Shown here piece by piece: positions 9,128 through 17,775 of a DNA stretch of 64,000 nt. The translations under genes and the position numbers were made by a program. The DNA lies in assembly GCF_900104805.1 (NCBI RefSeq), contig NZ_LT629751.1:930001-994000 (forward strand), written 5' to 3'. The stretch comes from Pseudomonas oryzae (lineage in GTDB: Bacteria; Pseudomonadota; Gammaproteobacteria; Pseudomonadales; Pseudomonadaceae). How positions within the stretch are numbered: the first letter of the stretch is position 1; the number at the start of each line of letters is the position of its first letter. The notes below the pieces were generated by a model. The model saw nothing but the letters and a program-made list of their open reading frames with translations. It was not told the DNA's origin and ran no database searches.

Positions 9128-9651
9128 CGGTAGGCGATCAGGCCGCCGGCCTGCGCCGTTGGGCCGAGCAGTTCGGCCGCGCCGAGGCGGCGCCCGAAGC
9201 CGAGCCGGCAGCTGTCCCGCTGCCCGCGTCAGTGCAGCCCGAGGCGCCGCCGGTGACCCTGCTGGTGGTCGGCCTGCCCGGGCCGCGCCGGGGGCAGGTC
9301 GCCCGCGTGCAGGCCTGCCTGGCGCGCTGGCTGGCCAACGGTCACCGCTGGGTCGGCGACCCGGCGCGCTGGAAGGTGGTGGCGCTGGAGGCGGACAGCC
9401 CGCATCTCGAGGTGCTGGCCAGCCAGCAGTCGCGCTGGGCGCTGTGGGTCGAGGACGACGCCGATGGTTTCCGCCGCACCTTCCGCACCCTGCGTCTGCT
9501 GCGCGAGCGCGGCGGGCCGCCGCGTCTGCTGGTCCTGCATGGCGGCATCGCCAGTCACGCCGGCCTGCTGCGCAACCTGCAGCAGGCGGCGGCTAGCTAT
9601 CTTGGCCTCGAGCTGCTGCTGCTGCCCGAACAGCCGGGGGCGGCGTGCTGA
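9124..9651 (+). CDS. Protein in the flhG/fleN position, lacking a P-loop
   Basis: The 175-residue product lies between flhF and flhE with overlaps on both sides, where flhG/fleN normally follows flhF. No KGGVGKT-type Walker A motif is present. The first 40 residues (Ala/Pro/Glu-rich, starting DQAAGLRRWAEQFGRAEA) are followed by a small alpha/beta core beginning VTLLVVGLPGPRRGQVARV. The C-terminal half (DGFRRTFRTLRLLRERGG ... RLLVLHGGIASHAGLLRN ... YLGLELLLLPE) resembles by eye the late MinD-like strands and helices of FleN that follow its PTSL-type segment. I infer a degenerate or minimal FlhG-like partner of the enlarged FlhF. Similarity is weak and an unrelated flagellar accessory protein is possible. 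Confidence 0.5.
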   Translation: MTVGDQAAGLRRWAEQFGRAEAAPEAEPAAVPLPASVQPEAPPVTLLVVGLPGPRRGQVARVQACLARWLANGHRWVGDPARWKVVALEADSPHLEVLASQQSRWALWVEDDADGFRRTFRTLRLLRERGGPPRLLVLHGGIASHAGLLRNLQQAAASYLGLELLLLPEQPGAAC

Positions 9652-10049
9652 GGCGCTTGCTGGCACTTGCCCTGCTCGGCAGCCTGCTGGGCGCAGCGGG
9701 CGGGGCGCCTGCGCAGGGCGCACCCGGCAGCTGGCAGGGCAGGGCGCCGGCCCTGCTGGTGGCGCGCAGCGACCAGCGCGTCTGTTCCGAGCCGCTGCCG
9801 CCGCCGCCCCTGGCCAGCGGGCAGCGGCTGGCCAGCCTGGCCTGGCAGTTCAGCGTGCCGGCCGGTGCGCCGCTGCGCGCCTGGCTGTGTCACCCGCAGC
9901 AGTGCCTGGCGCTGCCTGCCAGTCGCGGTCGCAGCCGGGCGCTGGGCGGACTCGACGCCGGTCAGCCGCTGCAGTTGTGCTTTCTGCTCGACGCCGGCGG
10001 CCGGCCGCAGCGCGTCGCCGATCTGCAGGTGCTGGTCGAGTACCGCTGA
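9645..10049 (+). CDS. flhE: Flagellar accessory protein FlhE
   Basis: FlhE is a periplasmic protein encoded after flhBA in peritrichous enterics and linked to control of proton leak through the export gate. The 134-residue product has a signal peptide (about 24 residues, ending ...GGAPAQG). The mature part shows FlhE landmarks: an early [42 protein letters not shown], then GLDAGQPLQLCFLLD, and a terminal VLVEYR matching the VNYR-type end of the family. It starts with a GTG overlapping the previous stop. FlhE together with FlhF in one operon is an unusual mix of peritrichous and polar modules. Confidence 0.8.
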   Translation: MLRRLLALALLGSLLGAAGGAPAQGAPGSWQGRAPALLVARSDQRVCSEPLPPPPLASGQRLASLAWQFSVPAGAPLRAWLCHPQQCLALPASRGRSRALGGLDAGQPLQLCFLLDAGGRPQRVADLQVLVEYR

Positions 10050-10077
10050 GCGTCGCCGGAGGCCGGTGCCGCGCCGT

Positions 10078-11262
<1,185 letters not shown>

Positions 11263-11335
11263 GATGACCTGCGGGCAAGAGCATTGTGCGGACTGGGCGG
11301 GGATGCCGGCGAGCGCCGCGGCATGGCGCGGGCCA

Positions 11336-11746
11336 CTAGCCGGCCAGCGGCGTTGCCCGTGCCTGCGGCGCGGCGGCCAGCTCCTCTGCCAGCGCCAGGC
11401 GATACCCCCTGCCGTAGACGGTCTGGATCAGCACGGGGTGGGCGGGGTCGCGCTCCAGCTTGCGGCGCAGGCGCACCACCAGGGTGTCCACGGTGCGCAG
11501 GTCGCCGAGCTTGTCGTGCTGCCCGGGATGCAGCGCCGCCAGCAGGGTGCTGCGCCCGACCACCTGGCCGCGCTGGGTGAGCAGGCAGGCGAGCAGGGAG
11601 AACTCGCCGGGGGTCAGTTGCAGTGACCGGTTGTCGTGGGTGCGGATGTGGCGCTGCAGGAGATCGACCCGGTAGTCCCCCAGCTGCACGATTGCCAGCA
11701 TGAACGGAACTTCTGTTATCGGGGATCTGGTGTTCTGGGTTTTCAT
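11336..11746 (-). CDS. Stand-alone OmpR-type winged-helix regulator
   Basis: The product (~136 residues) is a Trans_reg_C winged helix without a receiver: RSLQLTPGEFSLLACLL, a recognition region VDTLVVRLRRKLERDP, and the wing VYGRGYRLAL. It should bind DNA but cannot be phosphorylated. The start is uncertain: ATG 11746 (chosen), GTG 11776 and ATG 11701 are all in frame, and the last still contains the whole domain. It is divergent from a full response regulator at 11941 across an AT-rich spacer with an inverted repeat, which suggests mutual or self regulation. Confidence 0.78.
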   Translation of the reverse strand: MKTQNTRSPITEVPFMLAIVQLGDYRVDLLQRHIRTHDNRSLQLTPGEFSLLACLLTQRGQVVGRSTLLAALHPGQHDKLGDLRTVDTLVVRLRRKLERDPAHPVLIQTVYGRGYRLALAEELAAAPQARATPLAG

Positions 11747-11776
11747 TTTTGGATTCTGCTCTTCAACCAGAGACAC

Positions 11777-11794
11777 AAATAGTGTTAACTATTT
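11777..11794. promoter_or_regulatory. AT-rich inverted repeat, candidate operator
   Basis: AAATAG-TGTTAA-CTATTT is a perfect 6-bp inverted repeat around an internally palindromic centre. It lies between the divergent winged-helix genes at 11746 and 11941 in locally AT-rich DNA. The size and symmetry suit a dimeric regulator; which protein binds is inference. Confidence 0.4.
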
Positions 11795-11940
11795 CACACT
11801 TCTTAAACTGACAAGTTCTGACGAATGTCGTGCCGCAGGCCGCGGCCGACTGTCCCCGATGCCAGAAACGGTTGGTTTGCGTCGGTCATGGCGATGATAT
11901 TTTTTGAATAAGTCCAGGATGTTGAATTGGTCGGAGTGCT

Positions 11941-12609
11941 ATGACGCGCGTCGTATTGTTGGATGCTGAAGAAGAGTTCTGCGTAAATGCTGCCGGCTTT
12001 CTGACTGAGCGCGATTTCGAAGTATCTTTCACCGAAAGTCATGATGAGTTTCTGACGCTGATCGGCGCGGCCGATATCGCCGTACTCGATATGGCCCGGC
12101 CCGATGGCACGGGGCTGGATCTGGTCAGAAGCCTGCGCGCGCGCTATCCGCACATCGGCATCATCGCCCTGGGCGGCTGCCTCAGCATCGAAGGCAAGCT
12201 GCAGAGCCTGCAGGCGGGGGCCGATCATTTCCTGTTCAAGCCGGTCGAGCTGGCCGAACTGCTGGCGGTGCTCAAGGCGCTGGCGCGTCGGGTCGGCTGC
12301 GCCTGCGCCTGGCAGCTCAAGGTGAGCATGCGCCTGTTGCAGGCCCCCGAAGGCCAGCAGGGCATCCTTTCCGCGTCCGAACTGGCCATTTTCCGGCTGT
12401 TCGCCGTGCATGCCGGCGAGGTGGTCAGCCGCCGGCAGATCGTCGAGGCCATGGGCTACAGCTGGCTGGACTACGATCTGCGCCGCCTCGATACGCTGAT
12501 CAGCCGCCTGCGCCGGCGCTGGCGCGAGCAGCTGGGCCTGGAGCTGCCCCTGCGTACCGAGCATCGCGACGGCTACAGTTTCTGCGCGCAGTTGCGCTGC
12601 ACGGCCTGA
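11941..12609 (+). CDS. OmpR-family response regulator
   Basis: The 222-residue protein has an N-terminal receiver (RVVLLDAEEEF, phosphoacceptor Asp50 in AVLDMARPDGTGLDLV, Lys in FLFKPVE) and a C-terminal winged helix (SASELAIFRLFAVHAGEVVS, DLRRLDTLISRLRRRW). The acidic pocket begins LDAEEE rather than the usual DD, but acidic residues are kept. No kinase gene is adjacent. It sits between the flhBA operon and fliA and is divergent from the receiver-less regulator, so a role in motility control is plausible but unproven. A hairpin with a T-rich tail follows the stop. Confidence 0.88.
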   Translation: MTRVVLLDAEEEFCVNAAGFLTERDFEVSFTESHDEFLTLIGAADIAVLDMARPDGTGLDLVRSLRARYPHIGIIALGGCLSIEGKLQSLQAGADHFLFKPVELAELLAVLKALARRVGCACAWQLKVSMRLLQAPEGQQGILSASELAIFRLFAVHAGEVVSRRQIVEAMGYSWLDYDLRRLDTLISRLRRRWREQLGLELPLRTEHRDGYSFCAQLRCTA

Positions 12610-12618
12610 GCGGTGCGG

Positions 12619-12649
12619 GCCCGCGCTCTGCTCGCGGGCTTCTTCTTCG
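12619..12649 (+). terminator. Probable rho-independent terminator after OmpR-type regulator
   Basis: Stem GCCCGCG / CGCGGGC with a 7-nt loop is followed by TTCTTCTT, a broken T-tract, just after the stop at 12609. Confidence 0.55.
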
Positions 12650-13087
12650 CTAATACCTGTCGCCGGCATTGCCGGGCGCAGTTGCACGGTATTTCTGCGC
12701 GGCAGTATTTCATCCCGAGTTGCAGTACGCAGTCGCCGGTCTTGCGCAAAGTCCCGTCGCAGACAGTCCGCCGCAGAGCGCAAGCGGTGCGCCGCACGCT
12801 GCGTTACTTGTCGCCGATCTGCCGCGGCGGGTGCGGATATTGGCGCGTCGACTGTCCGGCAATCGATGAGGATTTCCCTGTCGTTGATCCAGGCCAATTG
12901 CATGGCGTGCGGCAAAGCCGGGAATAGTCGCTGCCGAGACTGACTATTCGACGCTTGGTGCGTTCGGGCCTGCCGCCACAATGCTCGAAGGGCTGGCCTG
13001 CCTGCGACGGGGCGCTGGTCCCGTGTCCTGTTCCACGCCGCCCGGATGGCCAGGACGCACCGCTTGGACTGGCCCAGGGGCAGACGG
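12650..13087. other. Intergenic region upstream of fliA
   Basis: About 440 bp before the fliA start hold no ORF with family resemblance and no RNA gene that I can see. It presumably contains the fliA promoter, but no confident match was found. Confidence 0.5.
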
Positions 13088-13783
13088 ATGTACAACGCAC
13101 AAGGCAAGATCAGACAGCGTGACCTGTTCGACGAGCACCTGCCGCTGGTGCGCCGGCAGGCGCTCAACCTGCAGGTGCGCCTGCCGGCCAGCGTCGAGCT
13201 GGACGATCTGATCCAGGCCGGCATGATCGGCCTGCTCGACGCGGTGAATCGCTACGATGCCGGCCAGGGCGCCAGCTTCGCCACCTTCGCCAGCCAGCGC
13301 ATCCGCGGCGCGATGCTCGACGAGCTGCGCAGCCGCGACTGGGTGCCGCGCAGCGTGCGGCGCAACACGCGCATGCTCGACGAGACGATCCGTCGCCTCG
13401 AGCAGCAGCTCGGTCGCCCGGCCGAGGAGCGCGAGATCGCCGCCGCCCTCGAGGTCAGTCTCGAGGAGTTCCGTCACCTGCTGATGGATGCCAACGGCAG
13501 TCAGCTGGTCGCCCTCGACGAACTGCCGGAAGAGGAGGGCGACAGCCTCTGCGCGGGAACGCATGCCACGCCGCTGGCCGAACTGCTCGAAGGGCGTCGC
13601 CGCACCGATCTGGTCGCGGCCATCGAGCGCCTGCCCGAGCGCGAGAAACTGCTGCTCGGCCTGTATTACCAGGAAGATCTCAACCTCAAGGAAATCGGCG
13701 CGGTGCTCGGCGTCAGCGAGTCGCGGGTCTGCCAGCTGCACAGCCAGGCCGTGGCTCGCCTGCGCGCCGCGCTGGCGGACTGA
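13088..13783 (+). CDS. fliA: Flagellar sigma factor FliA (sigma-28)
   Basis: FliA directs RNA polymerase to late flagellar promoters. The 231-residue protein has region 2 (HLPLVRRQALNLQVRLP, ELDDLIQAGMIGLLDAVNRY, FATFASQRIRGAMLDELR, DWVPRSVRR), region 3 (EEREIAAALEV) and region 4 (LPEREKLLLGLYYQEDLNLK, LGVSESRVCQLHSQAVARLR). I chose the ATG at 13088, preceded by AGGGGC, over an upstream in-frame start at 13046 whose extra 14 residues look non-native. Several of its likely target promoters are in this window. The gene is separated from flhF and the FlhG-like gene by several regulator genes, unlike the usual flhF-fleN-fliA order. No anti-sigma factor FlgM is in view. Confidence 0.95.
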   Translation: MYNAQGKIRQRDLFDEHLPLVRRQALNLQVRLPASVELDDLIQAGMIGLLDAVNRYDAGQGASFATFASQRIRGAMLDELRSRDWVPRSVRRNTRMLDETIRRLEQQLGRPAEEREIAAALEVSLEEFRHLLMDANGSQLVALDELPEEEGDSLCAGTHATPLAELLEGRRRTDLVAAIERLPEREKLLLGLYYQEDLNLKEIGAVLGVSESRVCQLHSQAVARLRAALAD

Positions 13784-13795
13784 AAGGCGGGCGGC

Positions 13796-14908
13796 TCAGG
13801 CGAGCGCCGCCGTGAGCCGTTGCGCCTGCGCCGCCGTCTCGCCGAGCACGATGCCGCCACCCTGGCGCTTGGCGGCATACATCAGCTGGTCGGCGCAGTG
13901 GATCAGCTCCAGGGCGTCCAGCCAGTGTTCCGGGCCGTTCTGCACGATGCCGATGCTCAGGCGGGGCGCGTTGGCGCTGTCGGCCAGCCGCTGCAGCAGG
14001 CGCTCGGCGAACTGTCTGGCGCCCCGCTGGGTGCAGTCGGGCAGCAGCACGCAGAACTCGTCGCCGCCATAGCGGCAGCAGATGTCGTAGGTACGGCTTT
14101 CCTCGAGCAGGGCGGTACCGATGTTGCACAGCACCGCGTCGCCGGCCAGGTGGCCGGCACTGTCGTTGATCTGCTTGAAGTTGTCGACGTCGAGGTACAG
14201 CAGCGAGTGCGGCTTGCCCGCGCGTTGCGAGCGCTTCAGCTCGCATTTCAGGCAGTCCATGAGGAAGCGCTGGTTGTACAGGCCGGTCAGCGAATCCTGG
14301 CGGGACAGCTCCTCGAGTTCGCGGGTGCGCTCTGCGTTCTGCTCTTCCAGCGACAGCGCATAGCTCACCGCCTTGTTCTTGGCCGATTCCATTTCGGCCA
14401 GCAGGCTGCCGATGTAGGTATCGAATACCAGTTCATTGTCGAAGTACAGCAGCTTGTCCAGCGCCTGCCAGGTAGCATCGCGCTGCTGGCGGTCGTGCAG
14501 GTGCGCGTCGAGGGTATCCAGCAGCAGGCCCTTGAGCATCCGCATCGCCGATAGGTAGTACTTGGGTTCGACGCCGATGCGCTTGTGCACCAGGCCGATA
14601 CGCAGCCGGTCGTTGACATAGTCCTCGCCGTAATTGCCGGAGAACAGGTCGATGATATAGCGGACCATTGTCGCGCGCAGGCGGCTTAGCGTATCGACGT
14701 CACTGATGATGGCGGCAACCTCGTTGATGGAAGTCTGATGATCGTAGAACTGCTCCACCAGATCCTCGACCTTGTCGCTGATATACGGCTTGCAGGCCGC
14801 CAGCAGTTCCGCATCCTGGCGAGTGAAGCCCAGCAGCTCCTTGCGTCTGGTGATTTCCAGATCGTGGATGTGCATCTGTTCCGCCAGACTCTTCTGTGTC
14901 GGATTCAT
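13796..14908 (-). CDS. Globin-coupled diguanylate cyclase
   Basis: The N-terminal ~165 residues match the sensor-globin fold (LLGFTRQDAELLAACKPYI; proximal His108 in GLVHKRIGVEPKYYLSAM). A middle helical region (ALDKLLYFDNELVFDTYI) and a coiled linker lead to a GGDEF domain with an intact RYGGDEFCVLL active site. Family members such as DosC bind heme and change c-di-GMP synthesis with oxygen. Start ATG 14908 follows GAGGTAAG. A sigma-28 site at 14975-15001 lies just upstream, so this oxygen-sensing cyclase is probably made with the flagellum. It is convergent with fliA across a 12-bp gap. Heme binding is inferred from the fold. Confidence 0.88.
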   Translation of the reverse strand: MNPTQKSLAEQMHIHDLEITRRKELLGFTRQDAELLAACKPYISDKVEDLVEQFYDHQTSINEVAAIISDVDTLSRLRATMVRYIIDLFSGNYGEDYVNDRLRIGLVHKRIGVEPKYYLSAMRMLKGLLLDTLDAHLHDRQQRDATWQALDKLLYFDNELVFDTYIGSLLAEMESAKNKAVSYALSLEEQNAERTRELEELSRQDSLTGLYNQRFLMDCLKCELKRSQRAGKPHSLLYLDVDNFKQINDSAGHLAGDAVLCNIGTALLEESRTYDICCRYGGDEFCVLLPDCTQRGARQFAERLLQRLADSANAPRLSIGIVQNGPEHWLDALELIHCADQLMYAAKRQGGGIVLGETAAQAQRLTAALA

Positions 14909-14974
14909 GGACTTACCTCGGCTGGCCAGGGTCGGATGGGGGAGGGGAACAGCCCTCGCGGCAGGCCGCCCCTG

Positions 14975-15001
14975 TTATCGGCGGGCAGGGCGGCGGCTTG
15001 A
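14975..15001 (-). promoter_or_regulatory. Sigma-28 (FliA) promoter for globin-coupled cyclase
   Basis: On the minus strand: TCAAGCCG, 11 bp, GCCGATAA. The -10 element matches the consensus (TAAAGTTT-N11-GCCGATAA) perfectly and the -35 is a partial match. It ends 67 bp upstream of the start at 14908. Confidence 0.65.
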
Positions 15002-15014
15002 GGCACGGCGCGCT

Positions 15015-17126
15015 TCACGAGTCGACCCTGGCGACCAGCGGGCGTATGGGGATGGACGGTCGCCTGCTTTGCAGGTGTTCGGCGTACAGGCGGCGCAGCT
15101 CTTCCTCGCGCATCGGCTTGCCGATCAGGTAGCCCTGGATCTGGCTGATGCCGATCGCATCCAGATAGTCCTGCTGGCGCTGGGTCTCGACGCCCTCGGC
15201 GATGGTGGTCAGGCCCATGCTCTGCGCCATGACGGTGACCGCGCGGACGATCGCCCGGTCGCTGGGCGACTCGACGATGTCCTTGATGAAGGCGCGGTCG
15301 ATCTTGATCGCGTCCAGCGGGAAGCGCAGGACATACTCCAGCGAGGAGTAGCCGATGCCGAAGTCGTCGATGGCGATCTGGAAGCCGCGCTCGCGCCACT
15401 CGCGCAGTTGCTCGACTGTCCCCTGCGGGTCCTGCATGGCGGTGCTCTCGGTGATCTCCAGCTTGAGATCCGCCGGGCGGATGCCCGCCTCGGCCACCGC
15501 CTGCTCGAGCTTCGCCGACAGGTGGCTGTCCTGGAACTGGCGTGGCGACAGGTTGATGCTCATCTGCAGCTGGATGCCGCTGTCCTGCCAGCTGCGCAAC
15601 TGCTGGCAGGCGGTGCGCAGGATCCACTCGCCGAGCTGGTTGATCAGGCCCAGCTCCTCCATGATCGGGATGAAGCGCGGCGGTGCCACCGGGCCGAGTT
15701 CGGGATGGCTCCAGCGGATCAGCGCCTCGACGCCGACGATGCGGCTGTCGCTGAGGCGCATCTGTGGCTGGTAGACCAGATGGAACTGGGCGAAGTTGTC
15801 CTCCAGCGCCGCGCGCAGGGCGAACTCCAGCTTGAGCTCGATGGCTTTGTTGGCGCTGACCGGGCTGGCGATGGCCAGCGGCCGGCCCTGCTGGCGGGCG
15901 TGCTGGCGTGCGTCCTGGGCCGCCTGGATCATCTCCTCGGCGCTGCCGGCATGTTCGGGAAACAGGGCGATGCCGGCGGTCATCGAGACGAACAGGGTTT
16001 CCTCGCCGATGGTGATCGGCTGGCTGGCACGGCTGAGTACCGCCTCGGTCTTGGCGCGCACCCGGTCGAGGTCGTTGTGATGGACGAACAGGGCGAACTC
16101 GTCACTGTCCAGCCGGGCGATGCTGGTTTCCAGCGGCAACACCTGGCGCAGGCTGTTGGCGATGCGGCCGAGCAACTGGTCGCCGGCCTGCATGCCCAGT
16201 GCGTCGTTGATGCGGCTCAGGCGATTGAGGTCGAACAGCACCATGGCCACGCCGTGGCCCTGCTGACGGGCGCGCTCGATGGCCGACTCCAGCTGGCGCA
16301 GGAACAGCTTGCGGTTGGGCAGGCCGGTGAGGCTGTCGTGCAGGGCCATGTGCTGCACCATCTGCTCGGTTTCGCGCACGTGGGTCAGATCCTGGAAAGC
16401 GCCCTCGAACAGCTCGGGGTTGCCCGGCGAGGGGTGGTGGGCGGCCACCAGGTGGATCACCCGCACCGTGTCCTCCGGCGCCAGCAGGCGGATCTCCTGG
16501 TCTAGGCGGGTGCGCGCGCGGCGCGCCACCTGCAGGGCCAGGGTCAGGCGCTTGCGGTCATCCGGGTGGGTGTGGGCGAGCAGGGCCTCGAGGCTGCCGA
16601 GCCGCTCGGCGGCCAGCCCCGTCAGTTCCGCCAGATCCGCCGACCATTCGAGGCTGTCGTCTTCGGCATCCCAGGCCCAGAAGCCCATGCGGGCGATCTT
16701 CTGCGCGTACTCCTGGCGCAGGCGGATGCGCAGCAGCTCATGGCTGGTGCGTCGGGCGCGCAGCGCGTGGCGTACCCGGGCGATCAGCAGCGGCCAGCTG
16801 ATCGGCTTGCTGATGAAGTCGCTGGCGCCGGATTCGAAGGCCTGCTCGACATCCGCGCCGGCATCGGCGGCGGTGAGCATGATGATCGGGGTGCCCGGGT
16901 CCTGTTCGAGCTGGCGCAGGGCGCGGCAGGCCGCGTAGCCGTCGAGCCGCGGCATCATCACGTCCATCAGGACCAGGTCGGGATTTTCCCGCTGAAAGGC
17001 TTCGACGCCTTCCTGGCCGTCGGCGACTTCGAGAATGCGGTAGCCCTGGCGGGCGAGAACGGACCTGATCAGTCGGCGCGTCGAGCTGTCGTCGTCGACG
17101 ATCAGGATGGTTTCCACGCTGGTCAT
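15015..17126 (-). CDS. Receiver-PAS-GGDEF(degenerate)-EAL c-di-GMP phosphodiesterase
   Basis: The 703-residue protein starts with a receiver (ILIVDDDSSTRRLI; Asp in LVLMDVMMPRLDGY; Lys in FISKPI), then a PAS-like region (~170-280). The GGDEF domain has LDSDEF in place of GGDEF and is likely non-catalytic. A complete EAL domain follows (VGVEALIRWSHPE, LKLEITESTAM, AIDDFGIGYSSLEYV, KIDRAFIKDI), so the expected activity is hydrolysis of c-di-GMP. It lies 10 bp downstream of the Hpt gene in the same direction, and both probably share the sigma-28 promoter at 17641-17667. The Hpt protein is a natural phosphodonor candidate for its receiver (inference). Confidence 0.92.
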   Translation of the reverse strand: MTSVETILIVDDDSSTRRLIRSVLARQGYRILEVADGQEGVEAFQRENPDLVLMDVMMPRLDGYAACRALRQLEQDPGTPIIMLTAADAGADVEQAFESGASDFISKPISWPLLIARVRHALRARRTSHELLRIRLRQEYAQKIARMGFWAWDAEDDSLEWSADLAELTGLAAERLGSLEALLAHTHPDDRKRLTLALQVARRARTRLDQEIRLLAPEDTVRVIHLVAAHHPSPGNPELFEGAFQDLTHVRETEQMVQHMALHDSLTGLPNRKLFLRQLESAIERARQQGHGVAMVLFDLNRLSRINDALGMQAGDQLLGRIANSLRQVLPLETSIARLDSDEFALFVHHNDLDRVRAKTEAVLSRASQPITIGEETLFVSMTAGIALFPEHAGSAEEMIQAAQDARQHARQQGRPLAIASPVSANKAIELKLEFALRAALEDNFAQFHLVYQPQMRLSDSRIVGVEALIRWSHPELGPVAPPRFIPIMEELGLINQLGEWILRTACQQLRSWQDSGIQLQMSINLSPRQFQDSHLSAKLEQAVAEAGIRPADLKLEITESTAMQDPQGTVEQLREWRERGFQIAIDDFGIGYSSLEYVLRFPLDAIKIDRAFIKDIVESPSDRAIVRAVTVMAQSMGLTTIAEGVETQRQQDYLDAIGISQIQGYLIGKPMREEELRRLYAEHLQSRRPSIPIRPLVARVDS

Positions 17127-17136
17127 GCGTTGCTCG

Positions 17137-17559
17137 TCACTCCGTGCCGAGGGGGCGGGGGCAGAGGGGGGCGTCAGTGGAGGCTTGAGCCTGCCGCTGG
17201 TAGCGCTCGCCGAGGGCGCTGTGCGTGGCGGCAGCCAGCGCGCTGAGCGCGTCGGCCCGGCAAGCCGGGATCGCCCGCCGCTGGCGCGCCAGTTGCTCGA
17301 TTTCCTGCGCCAGGCTCGACAGCGCCAGGGCGCCCATGCTGCCGGCGCTGCCCTTCAGCCTGTGCGCCTGCTGCTGGATCGGCTCGTGATCGCCCGCGCG
17401 CAGGCTGTGCAGCAGGGTGTCGATCATGTCGGGCAGATTGCTGCAGAAAAAGGCGACCACATCCTGCAGATCCTCTCCCAGCACGGCTTCGAGGGTGCCG
17501 AGCAGCTCGGTGTCCAGCACCATCTGCCCGTTCGTGGGGGAATGCAGCTCTTGCGTCAT
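17137..17559 (-). CDS. Histidine phosphotransfer (Hpt) domain protein
   Basis: A single Hpt domain protein (~140 residues) with phosphoacceptor His in the HxxKG motif (QQQAHRLKGSAGSMGA), preceded by ELLGTLEAVLGEDLQDVVAF and followed by a helical tail. Such proteins relay phosphate from a hybrid kinase to a receiver. The downstream receiver-EAL gene and the hybrid kinase at 19.5 kb are plausible partners, though that pairing is inference. An in-frame GTG at 17637 is rejected as start because it sits at the predicted sigma-28 -10 element, so ATG 17559 is preferred; its Shine-Dalgarno is poor. Confidence 0.82.
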   Translation of the reverse strand: MTQELHSPTNGQMVLDTELLGTLEAVLGEDLQDVVAFFCSNLPDMIDTLLHSLRAGDHEPIQQQAHRLKGSAGSMGALALSSLAQEIEQLARQRRAIPACRADALSALAAATHSALGERYQRQAQASTDAPLCPRPLGTE

Positions 17560-17640
17560 GCTGGCGGGGGCCTGTTGCTCATCCGGGTGGCGCAGTGGCG
17601 AGTGCGCTGCTGCGGCCTGAAGTGTGACCTCTTTCACATG

Positions 17641-17667
17641 TTATCGGAAGCTCGCCGCCAAACTTGA
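17641..17667 (-). promoter_or_regulatory. Sigma-28 (FliA) promoter for Hpt / receiver-EAL operon
   Basis: On the minus strand: TCAAGTTT, 11 bp, TCCGATAA, differing from TAAAGTTT-N11-GCCGATAA at one -35 and one -10 base. Transcription would start near 17634, which excludes the GTG at 17637 as a translation start. Confidence 0.75.
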
Positions 17668-17702
17668 GGCGCACGGCAGGGGCGCGGCACCGGCTCGCTC
17701 GC

Positions 17703-17730
17703 TAAAGAAATCCGCCCGGTCGGCCGATAT
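17703..17730 (+). promoter_or_regulatory. Sigma-28 (FliA) promoter for PilZ/HD-GYP operon
   Basis: TAAAGAAA, then GCCGATAT with 16 bp between TAAA and GCCGATAT. Spacing and both elements fit the FliA consensus. It lies ~45 bp upstream of the start at 17776. Confidence 0.7.
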
Positions 17731-17775
17731 AGAGCAGCCAGGCGGTGTTGCGTGGTTGACCAGTAGAGGGATGTG

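Noticed and set aside
13046-13087. Upstream start for fliA
   Set aside because: The extra residues are not FliA-like, and the ATG at 13088 has a Shine-Dalgarno.
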